Source: Butyrivibrio proteoclasticus P6B7
GTDB taxonomy: Bacteria; Bacillota; Clostridia; Lachnospirales; Lachnospiraceae
Length of the DNA: 64,000 nt
Direction: 5' to 3'
Assembly (NCBI RefSeq): GCF_000622085.1
Contig: NZ_JHWL01000009.1
Location: 62,001 to 126,000, forward strand
The position numbers and the translations under genes were made by a program. Below are positions 30,029 to 37,733 of this stretch, one piece after another. The notes under the pieces were generated by a model. It was not told where the DNA came from and made no database searches. It was given only the letters and a program-made list of their open reading frames with translations. How positions within the stretch are numbered: position 1 is the stretch's first letter; each line of letters opens with the position of its first letter.

Positions 30029-30124
30029 ATGGCAGCTAATGATAACGGAAACGTGTTGCTCTCCCAGTCAGAAATAGATAAGCTCATCAAACAGATGGAA
30101 GAAGAAAAAGAAAAGAATTCATAA
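30029..30124 (+). CDS. 31-aa peptide resembling the N-terminus of flagellar switch proteins
   Basis: Short gene with AAGGA 6-7 nt before the ATG: MAANDNGNVLLSQSEIDKLI followed by KQMEEEKEKNS. The stretch VLLSQSEIDKLIKQM matches the FliM/FliY N-terminal segment (consensus LSQEEIDxLL), which in full-length proteins binds phosphorylated CheY. Nothing else of FliM is present. The last seven codons form the left arm of a terminator hairpin. It stands alone between a LysM gene and mgsA. Coding is supported by SD, start, stop position and the recognisable motif; a CheY-binding role is inference. Confidence 0.6.
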   Translation: MAANDNGNVLLSQSEIDKLIKQMEEEKEKNS

Positions 30125-30143
30125 CTGAACTCTTTTCTTTTTC
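30104..30143. terminator. Bidirectional terminator overlapping the 31-aa gene end
   Basis: 13-bp perfect stem (GAAAAAGAAAAGA 30104-30116 with 30131-30143) extended by three more pairs inside, loop ATAACT. T-rich on either strand. It ends the plus-strand small gene and the minus-strand mgsA transcript. Confidence 0.7.
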
Positions 30144-30149
30144 CATGCA

Positions 30150-30620
30150 TTAAAGCAGTGTCTCTGCCCTGTGCTCAATATTCTGTTTGAAATTGATTAT
30201 GTCGTGATCATATTCTTCGTCCATAAGTGTTGAGTGGATGAGGAAATCTGCTGTTGCCTTGTTGTTGGCAAATGGAATGTCATAAACCTGTGCAATTCTC
30301 ATAAGAGCCTTTACATCAGGATCGTGTGGTGCTGCTGTAAGAGGATCTGAAAAGAAAATAACAAAATCAATCTTCCCTTCAACAATCTTAGCACCGATCT
30401 GCTGGTCACCACCAAGAGGGCCTGAATTATAGCCTCTAACCGGAAGATCTGTTGCATCAGTTATCATGCGGGCCGTTGTGCCTGTTCCACATAAAAAGTG
30501 TCTCTTAAGAACCTCTGCATTATCCTTACACCACTTTATAAGCTCAGCCTTTTTACCATCGTGGGCAATAAGGGCTATATTTTTTTGTTTCTTAATTGTA
30601 AGTGTGATTGTTTCTGACAT
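30150..30620 (-). CDS. mgsA: Methylglyoxal synthase
   Basis: 156 aa. Converts dihydroxyacetone phosphate to methylglyoxal and phosphate, a bypass used when sugar phosphates build up. The active-site regions are intact: AHDGKK (residues 20-25), CGTGTTARM with phosphate-binding Thr residues, SGPLGGDQQ with the catalytic Asp72, and PHDPDV with His99. Slightly longer than E. coli MgsA (152). GGAGGAG before the ATG. Stand-alone gene. Confidence 0.95.
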   Translation of the reverse strand: MSETITLTIKKQKNIALIAHDGKKAELIKWCKDNAEVLKRHFLCGTGTTARMITDATDLPVRGYNSGPLGGDQQIGAKIVEGKIDFVIFFSDPLTAAPHDPDVKALMRIAQVYDIPFANNKATADFLIHSTLMDEEYDHDIINFKQNIEHRAETLL

Positions 30621-30670
30621 AGACTACTCCTCCAACTTATATTCTAGAAATACATTACCCTATAATAACA

Positions 30671-30707
30671 CAAAATCAGGGTGACATTACTGCCACCCTG
30701 AAAAAAA
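30671..30707 (-). terminator. Terminator after the SDR gene
   Basis: Stem CAGGGTG.C (30677-30685) with GCCACCCTG (30692-30700). On the minus strand it is preceded by seven T and followed by ATTTTG; it ends the reductase transcript 38 bp after the stop codon. Confidence 0.7.
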
Positions 30708-30737
30708 GGTCTATATCATTTTCTGACAATTCTCATA

Positions 30738-31766
30738 TTATATTATTTTTTTTGCTTCCTCTTGGGCTTCTATTACTCTATCGCAGAAATCATCAAACTC
30801 GGGGTCCTCTTTCTGACACTCAGGATGAGATTCGATGTAATCAAGGGCAATTCTTACTCCCTGATCAAATCGCACTGTAGTAGCCATGTCGGGAACAACC
30901 CTTTTGAGCTTGGAATTGTCAAAGACAACGGACACCGCCTTATCCCCAACCAGGCCACCTCTAAAGTCATAACCATACTTTTCTCCTACATCGCTTAAGA
31001 AATCCGAAGAAACATGATAAGCCTTAAGCTCCACTCCAAGAGCATCGGCAATTGTGCTGTATATCTGATCCCAGGTAAGGGTCTCATCGCCAGTGATCTG
31101 GAAAGCCTCACCAATAGCGTGTCTGTTACCCATAAGTCCTGTGTAGCCAATGGCAAAATCCTTGTTAAAGGTCAAGGTCCAAAGTGAGGATCCATCTCCA
31201 TGGATAATAACAGGCTTTCCTTCCTTCATGCGCTTAACCACCTGATATGAGCCATTATTACCATGAACTCCAAGAGGAATGTTTCTCTCATCATAGGTAT
31301 GGCTTGGTCTTACGATGGTAACAGGGAATCCTTCATTTCTATACTTCTCCATAAGGAAGTCCTCACAGGCAATCTTATTTCTTGAATACTCCCAGTATGG
31401 ATTAGCCAGTGTTGTGCCCTCTGTTATCACATAGCTTGCCGCTGGCTTATTGTATGCTGATGCTGAACTTATATAGATATACTGCTTGGTTTTATCCTTA
31501 AAGAGTCTGTAATCTCTTTGTACCTGATCAACTGTAAAGCCGATAAACTCGCAGACGCTGTCAAAGGTCAAATCCCCAAGCTTTTCCAAAACAGCCTTTT
31601 CATCGTTAATATCGCAGATTATCTGGTGAATCTCCTTAGGAAGCACGTCTCCTCTGTTTCCCCTGTTAAGAACATAAACCTCCCAATCAAGCTCGTTAAC
31701 CAGTCTCTTAACTATTGCTGTACTGATTGTGCCGGTTCCACCTATAAAAAGAGCTCTTTTCTTCAT
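30738..31766 (-). CDS. NAD-dependent epimerase/dehydratase (extended SDR)
   Basis: 342 aa. N-terminal Rossmann fold with GGTGTISTAIVKRL; the catalytic Tyr is probably in the QYIYISSASAYNKPA region, with a Ser triplet. The C-terminal substrate domain contains the ALGVELKAYHVSS segment seen in NAD-dependent nucleotide-sugar or mRNA-binding-type atypical SDRs. The reaction and substrate cannot be fixed from sequence. AAAGGGG lies before the ATG. Divergent from the AraC-type regulator with 128 bp between, which makes the regulator a candidate controller of this gene. Confidence 0.8.
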   Translation of the reverse strand: MKKRALFIGGTGTISTAIVKRLVNELDWEVYVLNRGNRGDVLPKEIHQIICDINDEKAVLEKLGDLTFDSVCEFIGFTVDQVQRDYRLFKDKTKQYIYISSASAYNKPAASYVITEGTTLANPYWEYSRNKIACEDFLMEKYRNEGFPVTIVRPSHTYDERNIPLGVHGNNGSYQVVKRMKEGKPVIIHGDGSSLWTLTFNKDFAIGYTGLMGNRHAIGEAFQITGDETLTWDQIYSTIADALGVELKAYHVSSDFLSDVGEKYGYDFRGGLVGDKAVSVVFDNSKLKRVVPDMATTVRFDQGVRIALDYIESHPECQKEDPEFDDFCDRVIEAQEEAKKII

Positions 31767-31860
31767 TCTAGTCCCCTTTCGCTATATAGTTTTACTCCTG
31801 TAAAAATACCCACTACTTTTAATATATATCTGCCCACAATCAAATGGAATAGGATACTTG

Positions 31861-31888
31861 TTGAGTTTTGCCCAATTTTTGTTATCAT
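31861..31888 (+). promoter_or_regulatory. Promoter of the AraC-type gene, predicted leaderless start
   Basis: TTGAGT (31861-31866), 16-nt spacer, TATCAT (31883-31888). Only 6 nt separate the -10 box from the ATG at 31895 and no Shine-Dalgarno sequence is present, so transcription would begin at or next to the start codon. Confidence 0.5.
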
Positions 31889-31894
31889 TAATTT

Positions 31895-32737
31895 ATGAGT
31901 TCAAATTATCAGGAAAATGTTCAATTCAATGCACCCTCTGCAATCAATATTGCCTATAATGAAATCCTTGATTTTCCCGCTCACTGGCACAATGCTTTGG
32001 AATTCACTATAGCTCTTAAATCCGGGTGTAAATATCGTGTAAACGGCGTCCTCTATGAGCTTTCAAAGGGGGATGTCCTTTTGGTGTGGCCTCAGCAGAT
32101 CCACGAAACCGTGAGTGCTCCATTAAAGGGCTCTGTTTTTGTACAGTTCCCATCAACAATTATTGAGAACAATCTTGATCTTCTTTCTATAACCAGGTTT
32201 ATGTATGGCTATCACCACATTTCCGTCAAGAAGGAAAAAGAGCTGGCTAATTTCATCTCAGATAAGATTCATGAGCTTACAGATATTTATGAATCCAGCT
32301 ATCCTCTTTCAGAAACCAAGTGTAAGGTGTGTATCTACGACATTTTGCTTAAGATTGGTGATAAGGTCATTAAAGAAAAAAGAGAGGAATTAAATAGTAA
32401 GTCAAACAAGGGATCTATTTTTAAATATGTACACGCCGCCTGCAATTATATTGTAGAGAATTCTACTGATGACCTTACTCAGGCCGGTGTTGCTTCTCAG
32501 ATAGGACTTAGCACCTACTATTTTTCCAAGATCTTTAAGTCCTATATGAACATGTCCTTTCCGCAGTATCTGGCCAATATCAGAGTAAGAAACGCCATCA
32601 GACTTTTATCCGATGAGAATCTGTCCATCACAGAATGTGCTTTCACCTCCGGGTTCCAGTCAACCACTGCATTTAACAAGGCCTTTCACGATATCACCGG
32701 GTATTCGCCCAGAGAATATCGCAAGTTGTACAGATAA
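31895..32737 (+). CDS. AraC-family transcriptional regulator
   Basis: 280 aa. N-terminal cupin-like effector domain (residues about 1-150: HWHNALEFTIALKSGCKYRVNGVLYELSKGDVLLVWP, with the His pair of sugar-sensing AraC types). The C-terminal double HTH (about 175-280) contains GLSTYYFSKIFKSYMNMSFPQYL and the signature ITECAFTSGFQSTTAFNKAFHDITGYSPREYRK. Typical of local regulators of carbohydrate genes. Divergent from the SDR gene, and 75 bp upstream of the hybrid histidine kinase on the same strand. No terminator is visible before the kinase. Confidence 0.92.
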   Translation: MSSNYQENVQFNAPSAINIAYNEILDFPAHWHNALEFTIALKSGCKYRVNGVLYELSKGDVLLVWPQQIHETVSAPLKGSVFVQFPSTIIENNLDLLSITRFMYGYHHISVKKEKELANFISDKIHELTDIYESSYPLSETKCKVCIYDILLKIGDKVIKEKREELNSKSNKGSIFKYVHAACNYIVENSTDDLTQAGVASQIGLSTYYFSKIFKSYMNMSFPQYLANIRVRNAIRLLSDENLSITECAFTSGFQSTTAFNKAFHDITGYSPREYRKLYR

Positions 32738-32776
32738 TACATCTTTTTGTGCAATAAAAACGTTAACTCGTTGTGA

Positions 32777-32782
32777 TACAAT
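32777..32782 (+). promoter_or_regulatory. Possible extended -10 element of the hybrid kinase gene
   Basis: TGATACAAT: TACAAT with a TG one base upstream, 30 bp before the ATG. No matching -35 box is apparent. GGGGCGGGG is the ribosome-binding site. Confidence 0.35.
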
Positions 32783-32812
32783 CAGCATATAAAACATTTT
32801 GGGGCGGGGATT

Positions 32813-35335
32813 ATGTTTAACTTCTTTAGAGAAATACAACTTGATCTAATGCTGGTGCTGGCAGGAAGCTGCGGTGTTCTGGTTATACTGGCTCTTTTCA
32901 CCAAGACCATAACCAGAAGGCGTAAGCATGCTATGGTTTTTCTTGAGCTTGGGGCTATGTTCCTGCTGCTCTTCGACAGACTAGCATATATGTACCGTGG
33001 CGACACAAGTATTACCGGCTATCACATGGTTCGCATCAGTAACTTCATGGTATATTTCCTTTCTCTATTTATCATTCACTCTTTTACCATTTATCTTATG
33101 GATCTTATCATTACCTGCAACGGTGTTCACAAGATACCTCCAACTCTGGTGGCCTGCGAGATTCTGTTCACCCTTGGCGAGATAATGATAATCATAAATG
33201 CCTTCACCAACATCTACTATCACTTTGATGAATTCAACAGATATACCAGAAATTCTGGTATTATCATTTCTTATATTTTCCCGATAGCTGTTGGACTTTT
33301 GCAGATCTACAACATAATCCATTACAAGAAAAAGCTGGGACAGTCAACATTTATGTTAATGCTTCTGTTTAGCATTTTGCCTATGCTGGCTACCTTTGCC
33401 CAATTCTACGCTTACGGCCTGTCCCTTTCCAACATAACTCTGGTTGGCATGTGCGTTCTTCTCTACGTCTTTGAGATTATTAACATGAACAAACTGGAAG
33501 CCGCCAAGGCCGCTGCAGAAAAGGCAAGTAACGCCAAGTCAAGGTTCCTTGCCAACATGTCCCATGAGATCAGAACTCCTATCAACACCATCATGGGCAT
33601 GAATGAAATGATCCTTAGAGAGAATCCTGAAGGGGTTCCAAAGCCCTACTTCTTGTCAGTTATCAACTATGCCATGGATATCAGGTTTGCTTCAGAATCT
33701 CTTTTATCCATAATCAATGACATCCTTGATATCTCCAAGATTGAGTCCGGTAAGATGCACCTGGTGGAGCAGGAATATGACCTAAGTGAACTCCTGCAGG
33801 GCCTTGTGACCATGATTCGAATCCGCAGTAATGAAAAAGATCTGTATTTTAACCTTGATATTGATGAGAACATTCCTCAAAGACTTTACGGCGATGTGGG
33901 TAAGATCAAACAGATCGTACTTAATCTTCTTACCAACGCTGTGAAATATACTGAGGAAGGCGGTTTTACTCTCACTGTCAAAGCCGGTTCCATTACAGAT
34001 GATACCTGCAGCCTGTACTTCTCTGTAAAGGATACGGGAATCGGCGTCAAAGAGGAAGATATCGAAAAGCTCTTTACTGCCTTTGAAAGAGTTGATGAAC
34101 AAAGAAACAGTTCCATTCAGGGTACTGGTCTTGGCCTTAGTATTTCAAACCAGTTCGCAGCTCTTCTTGGTGGAAGCCTTACCTGCCACAGCGTTTACGG
34201 AGAAGGCTCTGACTTCATATTTACAGTTGATCAAAAGATTGTGGACAGCACTCCAATCGGTGAATTCACAGAAAGACGTGACAATCTGATGCTGGTGGGC
34301 TTTGCTCCTAGATTTACCGCTCCGGAAGCCAGCGTCCTTGTTGTTGATGATAACACCATGAACCTTTCAGTTATCGCAGGCTTCCTTAGAACCTCCAAGG
34401 TTAAGGTATCTCTCGTCACTTCAGGTACTGAGTGCCTTGAGATACTTTCTGAGAACCACTTTGATCTTATCCTTCTTGATCACATGATGCCAGTTATGGA
34501 CGGAATCGAGACCCTTAAAAAGATTCGTGAAACAGGCAATACCGTTCCGGTTGTGGCACTTACTGCCAACTATATTCCAAATGGAGAAGCCTATTACGGA
34601 AAGAGAGGCTTTGATGGCTACATCCCAAAGCCTGTTGATTCCAAGGTTCTTGATGATGTTCTTCTCAATCTCCTTCCTAAGGAGCTTATCAACGAGGAGT
34701 TCAATCCTGCCTTTGGCCCTCACATGGAGGAGTTCCCTAAGGATCTTGCATGGATCGAGGAAATTGAGGAACTGGATATAGACGAAGGCATCAAGAACAA
34801 CGGATCAATTGAGATATTCATCACTTCTCTCCACCTGTTCCTTGATACCATCGATGACAACGCCAAGGTTATCATAGATGCCTATGACAGCGGCGATATT
34901 AACCTGTACACCATTAAGGTTCATTCCCTTAAGAGCTCAGCCAAGATAATCGGTGCCACAAAGCTCTCTCAAATGGCACAGGCCCTTGAAAACGCCGGCA
35001 AGAAGAACGACACCGAATTCATCAAGGCCAACCATACTAGATTTATCAGTCACTACTATTCCTTCAAGGATACGCTCTCAAGACTAAGTGGAACCCTGTC
35101 TCCCATTGAAGAATTCATGGCAAAAGAGCTATCGGAAAATGAGGTAAAAGACGCTGTTAGCCAGCTTAAAGAAATATCCAAACAGCTTGACTACGACGAA
35201 GCCCTTATAGTTATGGACAAGTTAAAGAGTGGAAATCTTGATGACAAAACAAAGACCTTAGTTGATGACCTTGAAAAGGCCCTTAAGAAATTTGACTGGG
35301 ATAAGGTGGACGAAATCCTGGATAAATACTCGTAA
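32813..35335 (+). CDS. Hybrid sensor histidine kinase (membrane sensor, HisKA, HATPase, receiver, Hpt)
   Basis: 840 aa. Residues 1-225: seven or so membrane helices acting as sensor. HisKA with the H-box SHEIRTPINTIMG, phospho-accepting His251. HATPase with N box (LNLLTNAVKYT), G1 DTGIGV and G2 GTGLGLSI. Receiver domain with Asp556 (LILLDHMMPVMDG). Hpt domain with His704 (IKVHSLKSSAKIIGA). A final 65-residue helical tail (DYDEALIVMD ... KKFDWDKVDEIL) is shared with the neighbouring stand-alone Hpt protein. Together it forms a complete His-Asp-His relay. Convergent with the Hpt-receiver gene pair, its probable partners. The signal is unknown. Confidence 0.93.
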   Translation: MFNFFREIQLDLMLVLAGSCGVLVILALFTKTITRRRKHAMVFLELGAMFLLLFDRLAYMYRGDTSITGYHMVRISNFMVYFLSLFIIHSFTIYLMDLIITCNGVHKIPPTLVACEILFTLGEIMIIINAFTNIYYHFDEFNRYTRNSGIIISYIFPIAVGLLQIYNIIHYKKKLGQSTFMLMLLFSILPMLATFAQFYAYGLSLSNITLVGMCVLLYVFEIINMNKLEAAKAAAEKASNAKSRFLANMSHEIRTPINTIMGMNEMILRENPEGVPKPYFLSVINYAMDIRFASESLLSIINDILDISKIESGKMHLVEQEYDLSELLQGLVTMIRIRSNEKDLYFNLDIDENIPQRLYGDVGKIKQIVLNLLTNAVKYTEEGGFTLTVKAGSITDDTCSLYFSVKDTGIGVKEEDIEKLFTAFERVDEQRNSSIQGTGLGLSISNQFAALLGGSLTCHSVYGEGSDFIFTVDQKIVDSTPIGEFTERRDNLMLVGFAPRFTAPEASVLVVDDNTMNLSVIAGFLRTSKVKVSLVTSGTECLEILSENHFDLILLDHMMPVMDGIETLKKIRETGNTVPVVALTANYIPNGEAYYGKRGFDGYIPKPVDSKVLDDVLLNLLPKELINEEFNPAFGPHMEEFPKDLAWIEEIEELDIDEGIKNNGSIEIFITSLHLFLDTIDDNAKVIIDAYDSGDINLYTIKVHSLKSSAKIIGATKLSQMAQALENAGKKNDTEFIKANHTRFISHYYSFKDTLSRLSGTLSPIEEFMAKELSENEVKDAVSQLKEISKQLDYDEALIVMDKLKSGNLDDKTKTLVDDLEKALKKFDWDKVDEILDKYS

Positions 35336-35356
35336 ACAAAAACCTATACACATAAT

Positions 35357-35382
35357 AAAAGGAGGCTTAATTGCCTCCTTTT
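35357..35382. terminator. Bidirectional terminator between kinase and Hpt genes
   Basis: 10-bp perfect stem (35357-35366 with 35373-35382), loop TTAATT, T runs on both strands. The final AAA GGA GGC codons of the Hpt gene form one arm and its stop codon lies in the loop. Confidence 0.88.
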
Positions 35383-35987
35383 AATATTCTCTCCATGTTG
35401 TCCCAATCGTAATTCTCCAGATAATTAGATAGTTCTTTTACCTTGTCTGCCTCGTCAGAATCCAGGTCCATCATTGAAAGCTCTGACAGAATATCCTCTG
35501 CCACATCTGCATCAAGGCTTGTCACAGCTGTTAAAAGAGCTGCATAGGCCTTCTGGACCTCTGTCTTGGGGCGCTTATCTACTGCAAAGCCTCCCATAGG
35601 GGGTCTAAATACCTTATCAAGAAATGTGAGTTTATCCTTGTAGCTAAGGTAAAATTCAAGGAGCTCCCCGGTGTTGGCATCGATGAATTCCCTGTCACCT
35701 CTTCTACCTGCCTCTTCAAGAGCAAGGGCCTTACTTGAAAGCTCCGTAGCACCAAGCATTCTGGCAGTACTTTTAAGGGCATGAACCTTGATGGTATAAA
35801 ACTCCAGACTGTCTGCTGTGCGGGCAAGGTCTATTTCTCTAGCCTTGATCTCAATATTCCTGTAAAAGGTGGTGGCAAACTTAAGCAAAGATGCATCATC
35901 TCCGCAGAAAGTAAGGCCATCCGAAATATTAATTCCCTCTACACTCTTAAGTTGTCTAAGCGCCTGTGCATCGCCTGGTCTCATCAT
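35367..35987 (-). CDS. Stand-alone histidine phosphotransfer (Hpt) protein
   Basis: 206 aa. Four-helix Hpt domain with the phosphorylated His69 in IKVHALKSTARMLGA, almost identical to the motif of the convergent hybrid kinase (IKVHSLKSSAKIIGA). The C-terminal 70 residues (KAYAALLTAV ... ENYDWDNMERIL) align with the tail of that kinase, so the two arose by duplication. The preceding gene encodes a receiver whose stop overlaps this start by 4 nt. It probably passes phosphate between a receiver and a second response regulator. Confidence 0.88.
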   Translation of the reverse strand: MMRPGDAQALRQLKSVEGINISDGLTFCGDDASLLKFATTFYRNIEIKAREIDLARTADSLEFYTIKVHALKSTARMLGATELSSKALALEEAGRRGDREFIDANTGELLEFYLSYKDKLTFLDKVFRPPMGGFAVDKRPKTEVQKAYAALLTAVTSLDADVAEDILSELSMMDLDSDEADKVKELSNYLENYDWDNMERILKGGN

Positions 35988-36343
35988 TTGAGAAATCCCT
36001 TAACTACACTTAGTAGTTCTTCTCTTCCATTAGTTTTGAAAACATAGCCCTCCGGATTGATTGAAAGAACGCTGGTAATACTCTCTGCATCCTCTCTGCC
36101 CGTAAGAAAGATAACAGGAACCTTGGACAGTTCTTCGTTCTGTCTTATCCTGTCGTAAACCTCAGGACCATTTAGATCTGGCATTTCATAATCAAGAAGA
36201 ATAAGATCCGGTTTGTTGGCAGAAAGCCAGCTAAGAGCCCTTTGCCCAGAGTTGGCCACAAATACTTTGTACTTATCCTTAAGCCACTCTCTAACAATTC
36301 CAAGATAATTAGAATCATCATCCACTATAAGAATATTCTTCAA
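35984..36343 (-). CDS. Single-domain response regulator (receiver)
   Basis: 119 aa from a TTG start (36341-36343), chosen because AAAGGGGG sits 10 nt upstream and the reading then begins KNILIVDDDSNYL. A 26-codon longer reading would include a hydrophobic stretch foreign to receivers. The acidic pair is DDD (8-10), the phospho-acceptor Asp51 (LILLDYEMPDLNG), the Thr is in VIFLTGRED, and the Lys in YVFKTN. No output domain, as in CheY or Spo0F. Translationally coupled to the Hpt gene. Confidence 0.88.
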   Translation of the reverse strand: MKNILIVDDDSNYLGIVREWLKDKYKVFVANSGQRALSWLSANKPDLILLDYEMPDLNGPEVYDRIRQNEELSKVPVIFLTGREDAESITSVLSINPEGYVFKTNGREELLSVVKGFLK

Positions 36344-36437
36344 GCTATACTTTCCCCCTTTGATCGTTATATCAAACAAAAGAAATATACCTGTGTGAAA
36401 TACCACTATTTCTATAAACATTGTATCATCAAGGATT

Positions 36438-36474
36438 AAAAAAGGCTAGAGAGCAAAAGCTCTCCAGCCTTTTA
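36438..36474 (-). terminator. Terminator after the lipoprotein gene
   Basis: 15-bp stem with one mismatch (36440-36454 with 36459-36473), AAAA/TTTT loop, six T on the minus strand. Confidence 0.85.
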
Positions 36475-36498
36475 ATATATATGCTTATCGCCAAAGCA

Positions 36499-37464
36499 TT
36501 AATATTCTATGAATGTAAGAGAATCAATGATTGCAACAAGCTCATCAGAAACGGCTATATCAAGCTCGTCATTACCACTGTTGTGTCCGATAACTTCAAA
36601 GGTAAGAGAACCACCCATATAGTCTCTACTCATAGATGTCATGTAAAGACCAGAACCATTTGCAGCTGGTGGACATACTGCCCAGTAACCTGTCTCTTCC
36701 TCTGCTCCAGGGAATGGTCCCTCTGAAGACTGTGTAGCCTCACCCCACTCACTTAAGCATTCATCTCTTACTTCTTTACCGTTCTTGTTAACATCATAGG
36801 TAACAATGATCATGTTAGTTCCAGCGCTCTCGCCCAAGTATACAAAAGAAACCATGTTGTCCTGCTTGTTGACTTCAAAGAGCTTAGGATTGTACTTTAC
36901 GCTCCAGCCATTGGCATCTTCATACACATAATCGCCATCGCTTATATAATTGATAGCTCTAAATTCTGCTGGATCTGCATCTGCTACAGGCTCAAATACC
37001 ATTTCTCTATCTTCAACCCCCTCAAAGTATCCGTAGACAAAACCATTCTCTGAACCAGTAACAACAAATACCTCAGGCTCTTCTGTTGAGCTTCCAAAGT
37101 AGAACAGCACCTTGCCCTCTTCCTGGGTGCAGTCAAATGGAAGACCCATGTCACTTACTCCGTCATCTGTGTGTCCGTAGGTATCCTCACTAAATACGTA
37201 GAAGTATGTCTTAGAAGGTTCCTCAGCCTCTTTAACATAATTCACATATACACCCTTTTGGAAGTAAAGAGCTTCAGACTCCTTAGTTACTCCAAGGACC
37301 TCAGGTGTGTCATCTGCTACCATCTCTGCCACTTCCTCTACAGAAGCAATTTCAGCGGCACCCTCAGCCTCTGAAGATTTACTACCGCAGCCAACAAGCA
37401 CTGTAGCAGCCATCATTAGTGCCATTCCAAGTACAGCAAACTTTCTGAATAACTGTCTTTTCAT
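36499..37464 (-). CDS. Putative lipoprotein of unknown function
   Basis: 321 aa from the ATG at 37464 (GAGAGGGAG upstream; six codons earlier there is another Met with no SD). Signal peptide ending in lipobox TVLVGC. The mature protein starts with an acidic linker, then beta-rich segments containing several aromatic residues and a repeated theme (GDYVYEDANGWSVKYNPKLFEV, then GSLTFEVIGHNSGNDELDIAVSDEL) that resembles small alpha/beta folds of secreted Firmicutes lipoproteins. No family recognised. Divergent from the lipid-anchored xylanase with 269 bp between. Confidence 0.75.
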   Translation of the reverse strand: MKRQLFRKFAVLGMALMMAATVLVGCGSKSSEAEGAAEIASVEEVAEMVADDTPEVLGVTKESEALYFQKGVYVNYVKEAEEPSKTYFYVFSEDTYGHTDDGVSDMGLPFDCTQEEGKVLFYFGSSTEEPEVFVVTGSENGFVYGYFEGVEDREMVFEPVADADPAEFRAINYISDGDYVYEDANGWSVKYNPKLFEVNKQDNMVSFVYLGESAGTNMIIVTYDVNKNGKEVRDECLSEWGEATQSSEGPFPGAEEETGYWAVCPPAANGSGLYMTSMSRDYMGGSLTFEVIGHNSGNDELDIAVSDELVAIIDSLTFIEY

Positions 37465-37666
37465 AAAAAATCTCCCTCTCATAAAAGATTTCCCTCATTT
37501 ACATTTATCATTCTAAAATGCCTTGTCCAACACATGTCCAACACGGATTAAAGAAAAAAGAAATATGTCATAATAAGCAATAAAATGATCAAATTCCACA
37601 AAATTTGATAAGCGCATTTTGTATCCATCCCATATAGTATCTGTATATCAGTTCCATGGGCACGGA

Positions 37667-37686
37667 GCCATATGTATACATATGGC
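37667..37686. promoter_or_regulatory. 20-bp perfect palindrome upstream of the xylanase gene
   Basis: GCCATATGTATACATATGGC, perfectly self-complementary, 48 bp before the xylanase ATG. The length and absence of a T tail favour a dimeric regulator site over a terminator. A TTGATA (37605-37610) lies upstream but no convincing -10 box is spaced correctly. Confidence 0.6.
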
Positions 37687-37733
37687 ATCGCGACCAGGAA
37701 CTAATTACAAAAACACCCTGGGGAGGATACAAA

